This document shows, piece after piece, positions 1 to 6,832 of a stretch of DNA of 64,000 nt. This DNA comes from JAGNLM01 sp964439835 (lineage in GTDB: Bacteria > Pseudomonadota > Gammaproteobacteria > JAABTG01). The position numbers and the translations under genes were made by a program. Each line of letters starts with the position of its first letter. Within the stretch, counting starts at the first letter, position 1. Under the pieces are notes generated by a model, which saw only the letters and a program-made list of their open reading frames with translations, ran no database searches and was not told the origin of the DNA. The stretch spans positions 1 to 64,000 of the forward strand of contig CAYTPQ010000014.1 in assembly GCA_964439835.1 (NCBI GenBank), in the 5' to 3' direction.

Positions 1-110
1 CATCCCTGTAGGCTCGTCTGCCGCCGTCCCTGGCGTCAGACGGTCCCGCAAAGCCGCACCGGGGGGCAGCGCGGCGAGGCTTGGGGACGACAACTCTTAT
101 ACCGGCTACG

Positions 111-677
111 ATGAAAATTTGCCTGCTCTCCGACTCCCACGACCAGCGGGTGCTGCTGGCCGCGGCCGCTGCCCAGGCCAAGGCCGAGGGGGCCGAGGTC
201 ATCCTGCACGCGGGGGACGTGGTGGCCCCGTCGACCCTCTCGGTGCTGGAGCCAATCGGGCTGCCGGTGCACGTGATCCACGGCAACAACGCCGGGGACC
301 TCTACGTCATGACCCGCATGGCGGCCCGAAAGGGCAGCGTGATCCGCTACCACGGCGCCGACGCGGACCTGGAGCTCGGCGGGCGGCGGGTGTTCGTGGT
401 GCACTACCCGCACTACGCCCGCGGTATGGCCAGCCTCGGCGACTGGGACCTGGTCTGCTGCGGCCACAGCCACCGGGCGGCGGTGGAGCGCGTGGCCAAC
501 GTGCGGGGCGGCACCACGCTGCTGGTGGACGCCGGGACCGTCGGGGGCGTGGCTGCGCCGCCGACCTTCGCGATGATCGACCTGGAGCGCCTGGAGTGCG
601 AGGTGCGACTCGTAGAAGAGCCCGGGGCCCGAAAGTCCCGGGCCAGGTCGTCGCCTCGGCGAAAGTCGACCCCGTAA
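111..677 (+). CDS. Metallophosphoesterase, YfcE/MJ0936-type phosphodiesterase
   Basis: A 188-residue cytoplasmic calcineurin-like metallophosphoesterase, probably a phosphodiesterase acting on small phosphodiesters; the natural substrate of this family is poorly known. The metal-binding signature is complete: D8-x-H10 in the first strand (SDSH), GD at 35-36, GNN at 58-60, H98, and GHSH at 118-121. The start is the ATG at 111, where the sequence begins MKICLLSDSH as in relatives; an upstream in-frame GTG would only add about 10 unrelated residues. The Arg/Ser-rich C-terminal tail (residues about 170-188) is outside the fold. The gene stands alone; the next gene is convergent, with a REP half-module between them. 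Family assignment is firm, substrate unknown. Confidence 0.88.
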   Translation: MKICLLSDSHDQRVLLAAAAAQAKAEGAEVILHAGDVVAPSTLSVLEPIGLPVHVIHGNNAGDLYVMTRMAARKGSVIRYHGADADLELGGRRVFVVHYPHYARGMASLGDWDLVCCGHSHRAAVERVANVRGGTTLLVDAGTVGGVAAPPTFAMIDLERLECEVRLVEEPGARKSRARSSPRRKSTP

Positions 678-700
678 CGCGCTACGCGGCCGGCGCGCGG

Positions 701-731
701 TCCTGGATTCCGGCTTTCGCCGGAATGACGG
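701..731. repeat. REP-type half module (TGGATTCCGGC...GCCGGAATGAC)
   Basis: A short hairpin in which GATTCCGGC pairs with GCCGGAATG. It equals the right half of the larger modules at 40406-40519 and 43987-44096. It sits between two convergent genes (stops at 677 and 754), a typical REP position where it may protect mRNA 3' ends. Confidence 0.7.
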
Positions 732-753
732 CAGAAGCCATTGCCAGCCCTCT

Positions 754-1479
754 CTATAGGGCCCCGGCCGCGCCGGCGGCCATGACGTCGAGCAGGGCCT
801 CCTTGACCGCCAGCACCCGCTGCTTGAGCTCGGGGTCGATCTCGCGCCCGCCGTGGATCAGGAGGTCCAGGTTCAGGGTGACCAGCCAGCCCTGACCGGC
901 GGCGTCCTCGTAGAGCCCGATGCTGCAGGGCATGTGGGCGAGGAAGTCGGCGTTGTACTCCAGCAGCGCCATCGCGGTCGCGCTGTCGCAGAACTGCAGG
1001 ACCTCCATGTGGCGGGGCCGGCCGGCCTGCGCGTCAGCGGCATCTCCAGGCGCGGGCTCTGCCGTCTTCTCGGGCTCGGTGGCGGGGGCGGGGCGCCCGC
1101 CCCGCCCGCTCGCGGCGGGCTTACCGGGCCGCTCGGCCTTCGCCGCCTTCTCGACCTTGGCGGGCCGCGCCGGTGGTCTCAGGTCCAGCCGCCCCACGAG
1201 CTTGACGTTGCGGGCCGCGGCCCGGGACTCCATGGACGCCGCGGCCTCTTTCACCGAGACGCCTTTGGCGAGCGGAACCTTGATGACGCTGGCCGAGGCC
1301 GCGTTCTCCGCCAGCAGGCGCCGGGCGAACTCCCGGTAGACCTGGGGCGCCTTGGGGTCGAGCTGATCCTCGGCCCGCTGCCCTTCGAGGTACAGGAACA
1401 CCCCGAGCCCCGTCCCCGCGACGCCGAGCGCGGCGAAGAGGTACACGAGGGTCACCCACGCCCGACGAACCCACGCCAT
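754..1479 (-). CDS. DUF302 domain protein, membrane-anchored
   Basis: A 241-residue protein of unknown function. An N-terminal hydrophobic segment (about residues 8-30) anchors it in the inner membrane. Two parts resembling the DUF302 fold are separated by a low-complexity Pro/Ala/Lys/Glu-rich stretch of about 55 residues (roughly 100-155). The characteristic second half contains SATAMALLEYNADF and MPCSIGLYED. DUF302 proteins are small alpha/beta proteins often linked to cytochrome or thiosulfate-oxidising loci, but the function is not established. The start chosen is the ATG at 1479, directly before the hydrophobic segment; the open frame upstream runs through a dispersed repeat and is not likely to be coding. 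Confidence 0.7.
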   Translation of the reverse strand: MAWVRRAWVTLVYLFAALGVAGTGLGVFLYLEGQRAEDQLDPKAPQVYREFARRLLAENAASASVIKVPLAKGVSVKEAAASMESRAAARNVKLVGRLDLRPPARPAKVEKAAKAERPGKPAASGRGGRPAPATEPEKTAEPAPGDAADAQAGRPRHMEVLQFCDSATAMALLEYNADFLAHMPCSIGLYEDAAGQGWLVTLNLDLLIHGGREIDPELKQRVLAVKEALLDVMAAGAAGAL

Positions 1480-1508
1480 CACGCGCGTCTCCCCGCTCCC
1501 GGCTGTTC

Positions 1509-1623
1509 GACCACAGAGCACACAGAGTCCACAGAGCTGAAAAGAGGGGGGCACTGATCCGTCAGCGCAGGGAAGATCGCCATTACAGCTCCCTCTGTGG
1601 TCTCTGTGCACTCTGTGGTTGAT
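1509..1623. repeat. Inverted CACAGAG module 1
   Basis: Left arm about 1510-1538 (CCACAGAGCACACAGAG...) and inverted right arm about 1593-1620 (CTCTGTGGTCTCTGTG...) surround about 55 bp of unrelated sequence. It is one of eight loci of this family in the window. The right arm lies inside the maf coding region and encodes its last residues. Confidence 0.8.
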
Positions 1624-2224
1624 TCATCAGAGAGAGCCAGGGCAAGGAGAGGCCCGTCTCGGCGAGGGCCTCGGCAGTCTCGTAGAGCGGCAGCCCCATC
1701 ACCCCAGAATAGCTTCCCTCAAGCCGGGCGACGAAGACCGCGGCGAGCCCCTGGATCCCGTAGGCGCCAGCCTTGTCGAGCGGCTCCCCGGTGGCGCAGT
1801 AGGCCAGCCGCTCGGCGGGGCTGATCTCCCGGAACCAGACCGTGCTGGCCGACAGGCGCAGCGCCTCGACACCGGCGGCGGCGACCGCCACCGCCGAGAG
1901 CACCTGGTGGCTGCGCCCCGAGAGTCGGGCCAGCATCGCGGCCGCGTCCTCCTCGTCGCGCGGCTTGCCAAGCACCTCCCCGCCCAGGACCACCTCGGTG
2001 TCCGCGCCGAGCACCGGCAGCGGGTCTCCGGCCTCGAGACGTGTCCGGCCCGCACGCGCCTTCTCCAGCGCCAGTCGCCGAACGAGTGCCTCGGGCAGCT
2101 CGCCCGACCGGGGGGCCTCGTCGACCTCCACCGGCAGCACCTCGAAGCGCAACCCGATCTGGGCCAGCAACTCCCGCCGCCGGGGAGACGCGGAGGCCAG
2201 ATACAGGTCTGCGCGTTGTGACAT
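1583..2224 (-). CDS. maf: Maf family nucleotide pyrophosphatase
   Basis: A 213-residue cytoplasmic Maf/Ham1-fold nucleoside triphosphate pyrophosphatase that hydrolyses non-canonical or excess dTTP/UTP-type nucleotides to monophosphates. The N-terminal substrate loop SASPRR lies at residues 11-16, and the core LGADTEVVLGGEVLGKP carries the catalytic Asp region. The middle (PLDKAGAYGIQG) is the standard Maf motif. The start ATG at 2224 places SASPRR at the usual distance. The last roughly 12 residues (from NQPQSAQRPQ) are translated from a dispersed repeat arm and are not expected to be conserved. It lies downstream of rlmH in the rsfS-rlmH-maf order common in gammaproteobacteria, but a repeat module separates the two. 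Whether it is the dTTP/UTP or the 7-methyl-GTP type was not resolved. Confidence 0.93.
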   Translation of the reverse strand: MSQRADLYLASASPRRRELLAQIGLRFEVLPVEVDEAPRSGELPEALVRRLALEKARAGRTRLEAGDPLPVLGADTEVVLGGEVLGKPRDEEDAAAMLARLSGRSHQVLSAVAVAAAGVEALRLSASTVWFREISPAERLAYCATGEPLDKAGAYGIQGLAAVFVARLEGSYSGVMGLPLYETAEALAETGLSLPWLSLMNQPQSAQRPQREL

Positions 2225-2408
2225 CACCGCAGAGGCGCAGAGGCGCAGAGAGGTATAGAAGCAATCATCGCTCCCTCCGTGCTCCGGCGTAGCCTGCCCC
2301 GAGTTCGCAGCGGCTCGGCGATCGACCGGCCAGGTCGTAGTAGAAGCCCCCAGGGCGAGCGGCACTCACCAGTATCAAGACCTCTGCGCCTCTGCGCCTC
2401 TGCGGTGA
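2224..2408. repeat. Inverted CGCAGAG module 2, perfect 27-bp arms
   Basis: Arms 2224-2250 and 2382-2408 are exact reverse complements over 27 bp (TCACCGCAGAGGCGCAGAGG and onward) and enclose about 130 bp without a recognisable gene. The left arm abuts the maf start codon; the right arm lies inside the end of rlmH. Confidence 0.9.
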
Positions 2409-2902
2409 ATTCGTGAGCCTGCCGCCTCGGGCGGGCCGCCCCGGTGGTAGGGGTGGCCGGCGAGGATGCTCCAGGCCCGGTAGATCTGCTCGGCGACCAG
2501 GACCCGGACCAGCATGTGGGGGAGGGTGAGGGGCGAGAGCGACCAGACCTCCGCCCCCTCCCGGCAGACCGGCGCCAGACCGTCGGGGCCGCCGACCAGC
2601 AGCGCCACGTCCCGGCCGCCCGCGAGCCAGCCCTGCAGGCGGCGGGCGAGCTCGGCCGTGCTCCAGGGCGAGCCCCGCTCGTCCAGGGCGACCCTCGCCG
2701 CCCCGCCCGGCACCGCGGCCAGGAGCCGTTCGCCCTCGGCCGCCCGGCCCTGCTCCGGGGGCAGGCCGCGCAGGCGCTGGGGCAGATCCACCTCGCGCAG
2801 GACCAGGGCACACTCCCGGGGCAGGCGGCGGGCATACTCCTGGAAGCCCTCGGCGACCCAGCGGGGCATGCCCGTCCCCACGGCGATCAGGTGGATGTGC
2901 AC
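2375..2902 (-). CDS. rlmH: 23S rRNA (pseudouridine1915-N3)-methyltransferase RlmH
   Basis: A SPOUT-class methyltransferase that uses S-adenosylmethionine to methylate N3 of pseudouridine 1915 in helix 69 of 23S rRNA. Seen motifs: ALDERG at 72-77, the SAM-site LVGGPDGL at 102-109, the knot helix LSPLTLPHMLVR at 122-133, and the terminal HPYHR at 150-154. Family members normally stop right after HPYHR at about 155 residues. Here the frame continues for 21 residues to 175, and this tail is encoded by repeat module 2. The tail is probably dispensable. The gene follows rsfS with a 6-bp gap, as expected for a shared transcript. Confidence 0.95.
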   Translation of the reverse strand: MHIHLIAVGTGMPRWVAEGFQEYARRLPRECALVLREVDLPQRLRGLPPEQGRAAEGERLLAAVPGGAARVALDERGSPWSTAELARRLQGWLAGGRDVALLVGGPDGLAPVCREGAEVWSLSPLTLPHMLVRVLVAEQIYRAWSILAGHPYHRGGPPEAAGSRIHRRGAEAQRS

Positions 2903-2908
2903 CAGGCG

Positions 2909-3259
2909 CTAACCGGCGGCCGACTCCTTACCGGCGGGCACCACCCACAGGCGCTCCAGCTGGTAGAAGTCGCGGACCCGGGGCAGCATCACGTGCACCA
3001 CCACGTCGGCCAGGTCGACCAGCACCCACTCGCCGTCCCGGTCGCCCTCGACCCCGAGGGGCAGGTGGCCCTGCTCTTTGGCCCGCTCGATCAGGTTGCG
3101 GGCGAGCGCCCGCACGTGGCGGTCGGAGTTCCCGCTGGCCACCACCATAAAGTCGGTCACGGCGGTGAGGCCGCGGACGTCCAGGACCTTCAGGTCGAAG
3201 GCCTTGAGCTCGTCGAGCGCCTGGACCGCCAGGTCGCGCAGGGCTTCAGGGTCGGGCAA
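2909..3259 (-). CDS. rsfS: Ribosome silencing factor RsfS
   Basis: A 116-residue RsfS/Iojap protein that binds ribosomal protein L14 and blocks joining of the 30S and 50S subunits when nutrients are short. Conserved segments: KAFDLKVLDVRGLTAVTDF near the N-terminus, ASGNSDRHVRALA in the middle, and GEWVLVDLADVVVHVMLP. The likely start is the TTG at 3259, preceded by GAGAGG with 8 nt spacing; this gives the usual length and overlaps the end of nadD by 14 bp. An upstream in-frame ATG would add about 40 non-homologous residues. It lies between nadD and rlmH, the classic order. Confidence 0.94.
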   Translation of the reverse strand: MPDPEALRDLAVQALDELKAFDLKVLDVRGLTAVTDFMVVASGNSDRHVRALARNLIERAKEQGHLPLGVEGDRDGEWVLVDLADVVVHVMLPRVRDFYQLERLWVVPAGKESAAG

Positions 3260-3881
3260 GGTACAGTCCTCTCTCTTGAATGTAGGCGAGCACGGGGTCG
3301 GGCAGCAGCCAGCGGGGGTCCCGGCGCGCGGCCAGCAGGGCGCGGATTCGGGTGGCCGACACCTGCAGCCCCGGCAGGTCAATCACCGCGATGCCGCCCG
3401 ACCGCTGCTGCCGCAGGTCCTCCGGTCTCTCCACCCTGGCCGCCGTCAGGAGCTCGGCCACCGGCCCGCGGGCGGGTAGCCGGCCGCCGGGCCGGCGGGC
3501 CACCGCCAGGTGGGCGAGCCCAGGGATCTCCCGCCAGCGGTGCCAGGTGTCGAAGGCCCGGAAGGCGTCCGCGCCGAGGCACAGGCAGAGCGGCTCGTCG
3601 GGGTGGTCCTGGCGCAGCGAGGCCAGGGTGTCGAAGGTGTAGGACGGCCCGGCCCGGTCGAGCTCGCGGCCGTCGACCTCCAGGGCGGCGGTCCCGGCCA
3701 CCGCGGTCCGCAGCATCGCCAGGCGGTCGGCCGCGGGGGCCGCCGGGGTCCGGCGGTGGGGCGGCGTGCGCGCCGGGATGAGCTTCAGCACCCGCAACCG
3801 GAGCGCCTCGACCGCCTCCACCGCGAAGCGCAGGTGGCCGTGGTGGACGGGGTCGAAGGTGCCCCCGAGGACGCCAATCAC
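3246..3881 (-). CDS. nadD: Nicotinate-nucleotide adenylyltransferase NadD
   Basis: A 211-residue nucleotidyltransferase that joins ATP and nicotinate mononucleotide to give deamido-NAD, the penultimate step of NAD synthesis. The N-terminal GGTFDPVHHGH (residues 6-16) holds the HxGH motif, and VSATRIR near the C-terminus is the second ATP-binding signature. The start is a GTG at 3881 that overlaps the proA stop in a GTGA arrangement, implying translational coupling to proA. It is followed directly by rsfS. All catalytic motifs appear intact. Confidence 0.96.
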   Translation of the reverse strand: MIGVLGGTFDPVHHGHLRFAVEAVEALRLRVLKLIPARTPPHRRTPAAPAADRLAMLRTAVAGTAALEVDGRELDRAGPSYTFDTLASLRQDHPDEPLCLCLGADAFRAFDTWHRWREIPGLAHLAVARRPGGRLPARGPVAELLTAARVERPEDLRQQRSGGIAVIDLPGLQVSATRIRALLAARRDPRWLLPDPVLAYIQERGLYLARP

Positions 3882-5134
3882 TGCCGGACGTGCCCGTCCC
3901 CCAGGACCACGAACTTTTGCGACGTCAGCCCCTCCAGCCCGACCGGGCCGCGGGCGTGGAGCTTGTCGGTGCTGATCCCGATCTCGGCGCCCAGCCCGTA
4001 CTCGAAGCCGTCCGAGAAGCGGGTCGAGGCGTTGACCATCACCGAGCTGGAGTCGACCTCGGTGAGGAAGCGCCGGGCGCGGGAGAAGTCCTCGGTCACG
4101 ATGGCGTCGGTGTGGTGGGAACCGTAGCGCTCGATGTGGTCGATGGCCTCGTCGAGCCCGTCCACCACGCGGATCGACAGGATCGGCGCCAGGTACTCGG
4201 TGACCCAGTCCTCGTCGGTGGCTTCCCGGGCGTAGGGCAGGATGGCCCGGGTCTCCGGGCAGCCGCGCAGCTCGACCCCCGTCTCCCGGTACATCTCGCC
4301 CAGGATCGGCAGGATCGCCGGGGCGATGGCGCGCGCCACCAGCAGGGTCTCCATGGTGTTGCAGGTCCCGTAGCGCTGGGTCTTGGCGTTGTAGGCCACC
4401 CGCACCGCCTTCTCCATGGCCGCCCGGTCGTCGATGTAGACGTGGCAGATCCCGTCCAGGTGCTTGATCACCGGGATCCGTGCCTCCTCGGTGATGCGCG
4501 CGATCAGGCCCTTGCCGCCCCGGGGGACGATGACGTCCACGTACTCCTGCATCCGGATCAGCTCGCCGACCGCGGCCCGATCGGTGGTCTCCACCACCTG
4601 GACCGCGTGGCGCGGGAGCTCTGCGGCGGCCAGCCCCTCCTGAATGCACTCGGCGATCGCCCGGTTGCTGTGCAGCGACTCGGATCCGCCGCGCAGGATG
4701 GTGGCGTTGCCGGCCTTCAGGCAGAGCGCCGCCGCGTCCGCCGTCACGTTCGGGCGGGACTCGTAAATGATGCCGATGACCCCGAGCGGCACCCGCATCC
4801 GGCCGACCTGGATCCCCGAGGGCCGGTAGGCCAGGTCGGTGATCTCGCCGACCGGGTCGGGCAGGGCGGCGACCTCCCGCAGGCCCTGGGCCATGGCCTC
4901 GATCCGGGCCTCGGTCAGCGTCAGGCGGTCGAGGAAGGCCTCGTCCATGCCCTTGGCGCGGCCCTCGTCCAGGTCCCGCCCGTTAGCCTCGCGCAGGGTG
5001 TCCGCCTGGGCCAGGAGCGCGTCCGCCGTCCGCAACAGCGCCAGGTTCTTGGGGCCGGTGCCCGCCGCGGCAATCGCCCGGGCGGCGCGGCGGGCGTTGC
5101 GCCCGAGCTCGTGCATGTAGGCTTTGATGTCCAT
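3878..5134 (-). CDS. proA: Gamma-glutamyl phosphate reductase ProA
   Basis: A 418-residue NADPH-dependent aldehyde dehydrogenase-fold enzyme that reduces L-glutamyl 5-phosphate to glutamate 5-semialdehyde, the second step of proline synthesis. The catalytic cysteine is C258 in QRYGTCNT. Other signatures are GVIGIIYESRPNVTADAA (about 118-135) and PRGGKGL (204-210). The start at 5134 gives the canonical MDIKAYMHELGRNAR-like N-terminus. Glutamate kinase proB is not in the window. The gene is coupled to nadD downstream, and a CACAAAG-type inverted repeat module separates it from holA upstream. Confidence 0.97.
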   Translation of the reverse strand: MDIKAYMHELGRNARRAARAIAAAGTGPKNLALLRTADALLAQADTLREANGRDLDEGRAKGMDEAFLDRLTLTEARIEAMAQGLREVAALPDPVGEITDLAYRPSGIQVGRMRVPLGVIGIIYESRPNVTADAAALCLKAGNATILRGGSESLHSNRAIAECIQEGLAAAELPRHAVQVVETTDRAAVGELIRMQEYVDVIVPRGGKGLIARITEEARIPVIKHLDGICHVYIDDRAAMEKAVRVAYNAKTQRYGTCNTMETLLVARAIAPAILPILGEMYRETGVELRGCPETRAILPYAREATDEDWVTEYLAPILSIRVVDGLDEAIDHIERYGSHHTDAIVTEDFSRARRFLTEVDSSSVMVNASTRFSDGFEYGLGAEIGISTDKLHARGPVGLEGLTSQKFVVLGDGHVRQ

Positions 5135-5164
5135 GGCTGTCTCGCTGCTCGCCTGGGGTTCATG

Positions 5165-5277
5165 AATGATGAACCACAAAGTACACAAAGATCACAAAGG
5201 TCTATGGATTACGTCCTCGCTTTGGCCTCTGACCCAAACATGCATGGTGTTCTTTGTGTCCTTCGTGGTTCATCTCT
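5165..5277. repeat. Inverted CACAAAG module 3
   Basis: Left arm about 5168-5199 (GATGAACCACAAAG...) and right arm about 5251-5274 (CTTTGTGTCCTTCGTGG...) form an imperfect inverted pair, an AT-richer variant of the family. It fills the whole proA-holA gap and ends one base before the holA stop codon. Confidence 0.75.
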
Positions 5278-6288
5278 TCAGAGGGCCTTGCCCGCCACGG
5301 CCAGTACCAGCCGGGACAGCTCGGCCCAGGGGTCGGCGGGCTCCAGGCCCTTGATCATACGGTCGATCTGACCGAGGCGGCGGAGGAAGGCGAGCCACCG
5401 GCCGGGGCTGTGGCGGTCGAGTGCCGCGCGCACGGCGGCCTTGCGGCCCTCCCAGACCCGGTGACGTCCGAACAGCCTGGCGGCCGGTTCGCCCCGCGCC
5501 AGCCCCCGGGCGATCGAGGCCAGGGTGCGGACCTCCCGGGCCAGGGCCCAGACGACCAGAGGTGGCTCTACGCCCTCGGCTCGCAGCCCTTCCAGCACCC
5601 GGACGCTGCGCCGGGCGTCGCCGGCGAGCATCCCGTCCGCCAGGTCGAAGACGTCGTAGCGGGCGCTCTCCCCCGCGCTGGCCAGGACTTCTCGCGCATC
5701 GACACGGACGCCGGGGTGCAGCAGGGCGAGCTTCTCGAGCTCCTGGGCGCAGGCCAGCAGGTTCCCCTGGGTACGCTCGGCGAGCAGCGCGGCGGCCTCG
5801 GCGGTCAGCTCCAGCCCCGCCCGACGGGCCCGGCCTTTCACCCAGGTGGGCATCTCGGCGGCGGCAACCGGTCGGGTCGGCACCGACACGCCGGCCCGGT
5901 CCAGGGCCTCGACCCAGGCGGCGCCGCGCTGCTTCGATTCGAGCTTGCCGAGCACGACCAGCAGCAGCACGTCCGGCAACGGTTTGCCGGCCAGCCGGGT
6001 CAGGGCAGCGGCACCGGCGTTTCCGGGGCGGGAGCCCGGCAGCCGCACCTCGAGCAGACGCCGGGGCGCGAAAAGGGAGGGACTGACGGCCTCGGTCTCC
6101 AGCGCGCTCCAGTCGCCGTCGGCCACAGGCTCGAAGGTGATCCGCTCGGAGAAGCCGCGCGCGCGGGCGCTGGCCCGAATGGCGTCGACGGCCTCGCGGG
6201 TCTGCAGGGGCTCGCCCCCGTGGACCAGGTAGACCGGTTGCAGGCTGGAGGCGAGCTGGGGCGCCAGCTGCTCAGGGCTGATCTGCAC
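5278..6288 (-). CDS. holA: DNA polymerase III subunit delta
   Basis: A 336-residue delta subunit of the DNA polymerase III clamp loader; it opens the beta sliding clamp during replication. The sequence starts MQISPEQLAPQLASSLQPVY followed by LVHGGEP, the family signature after the first strand. Further delta features include the LLEVRLPGSRPG segment (about 80-92) and VLLLVVLGKLESKQRG (about 110-125). Length matches E. coli HolA (343). It overlaps the end of lptE by 17 bp, consistent with the conserved leuS-lptE-holA operon. Like other delta subunits it has no P-loop. Confidence 0.94.
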   Translation of the reverse strand: MQISPEQLAPQLASSLQPVYLVHGGEPLQTREAVDAIRASARARGFSERITFEPVADGDWSALETEAVSPSLFAPRRLLEVRLPGSRPGNAGAAALTRLAGKPLPDVLLLVVLGKLESKQRGAAWVEALDRAGVSVPTRPVAAAEMPTWVKGRARRAGLELTAEAAALLAERTQGNLLACAQELEKLALLHPGVRVDAREVLASAGESARYDVFDLADGMLAGDARRSVRVLEGLRAEGVEPPLVVWALAREVRTLASIARGLARGEPAARLFGRHRVWEGRKAAVRAALDRHSPGRWLAFLRRLGQIDRMIKGLEPADPWAELSRLVLAVAGKAL

Positions 6289-6832
6289 CGGTGGCGCCCT
6301 CGCCCCGCAGGACGAAACGCAGCCGGCGCAGGAGCTGCTGCACCGCGTCGCGCCTCATTTCGGAGTAGATGAGGGTCTGCTCCTCCCCCATGGCGATGAC
6401 GGCCGTCGGATCGAAGGTGTAGTCGCGCACCAGGCTGATGGTCTGCGGCGGCAGTATAGCACTGCCGTCTTTGCGGCTGAGCTGGTAGGTCAGGGCGTAG
6501 GAGAGCTCGTACTCCCGCGCCTTGCCGGTCTTCGGGTCGACCGCCAGCAGCCGGCGTCCCTGCGACTCCCCGGTGACCAGGACGGCGACCTCGGCCTCGG
6601 CCTGGCTCTCCACCAGCTGCGCGCCGCCGGCCTGGAGGTACATCTTGATGGGGTCGCCCAGGAGCGCGCTCGGCGCCCTCACGTAGACCTTCGAAACGCC
6701 GGGCGGAAGCTCCACCGCCCCGCGGGGGTGGAAGCCGCACGCCGCCAGGCCTCCCGCCAGGACCAGCGCCGCCGCGAGCCGGCCCAGGCGCAGCGCGGCC
6801 CGCAACGGGGCAGGACCCCGCCCGGCCCTCAT
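6272..6832 (-). CDS. lptE: LPS-assembly lipoprotein LptE
   Basis: A 186-residue outer-membrane lipoprotein that plugs the LptD barrel and helps deliver lipopolysaccharide to the cell surface. The N-terminus has a lipoprotein signal peptide with the lipobox LAAC ending at C32, followed by GFHPRG, the hallmark CGF(H/Q)LRG-like start of mature LptE. The ATG at 6832 overlaps the leuS stop (ATGA), and the gene end overlaps holA. The organism therefore makes LPS. Confidence 0.95.
   Translation of the reverse strand: MRAGRGPAPLRAALRLGRLAAALVLAGGLAACGFHPRGAVELPPGVSKVYVRAPSALLGDPIKMYLQAGGAQLVESQAEAEVAVLVTGESQGRRLLAVDPKTGKAREYELSYALTYQLSRKDGSAILPPQTISLVRDYTFDPTAVIAMGEEQTLIYSEMRRDAVQQLLRRLRFVLRGEGATGADQP

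Noticed and set aside
1..110. A divergent gene starting with the reverse-strand ATG at base 3
   Set aside because: Only three bases of a possible coding region are visible, and no spaced ribosome-binding site supports it.
1509..1623. CRISPR array made of CACAGAG repeats
   Set aside because: Units are inverted pairs with unequal spacing, not direct repeats with regular spacers, and no cas genes are present.
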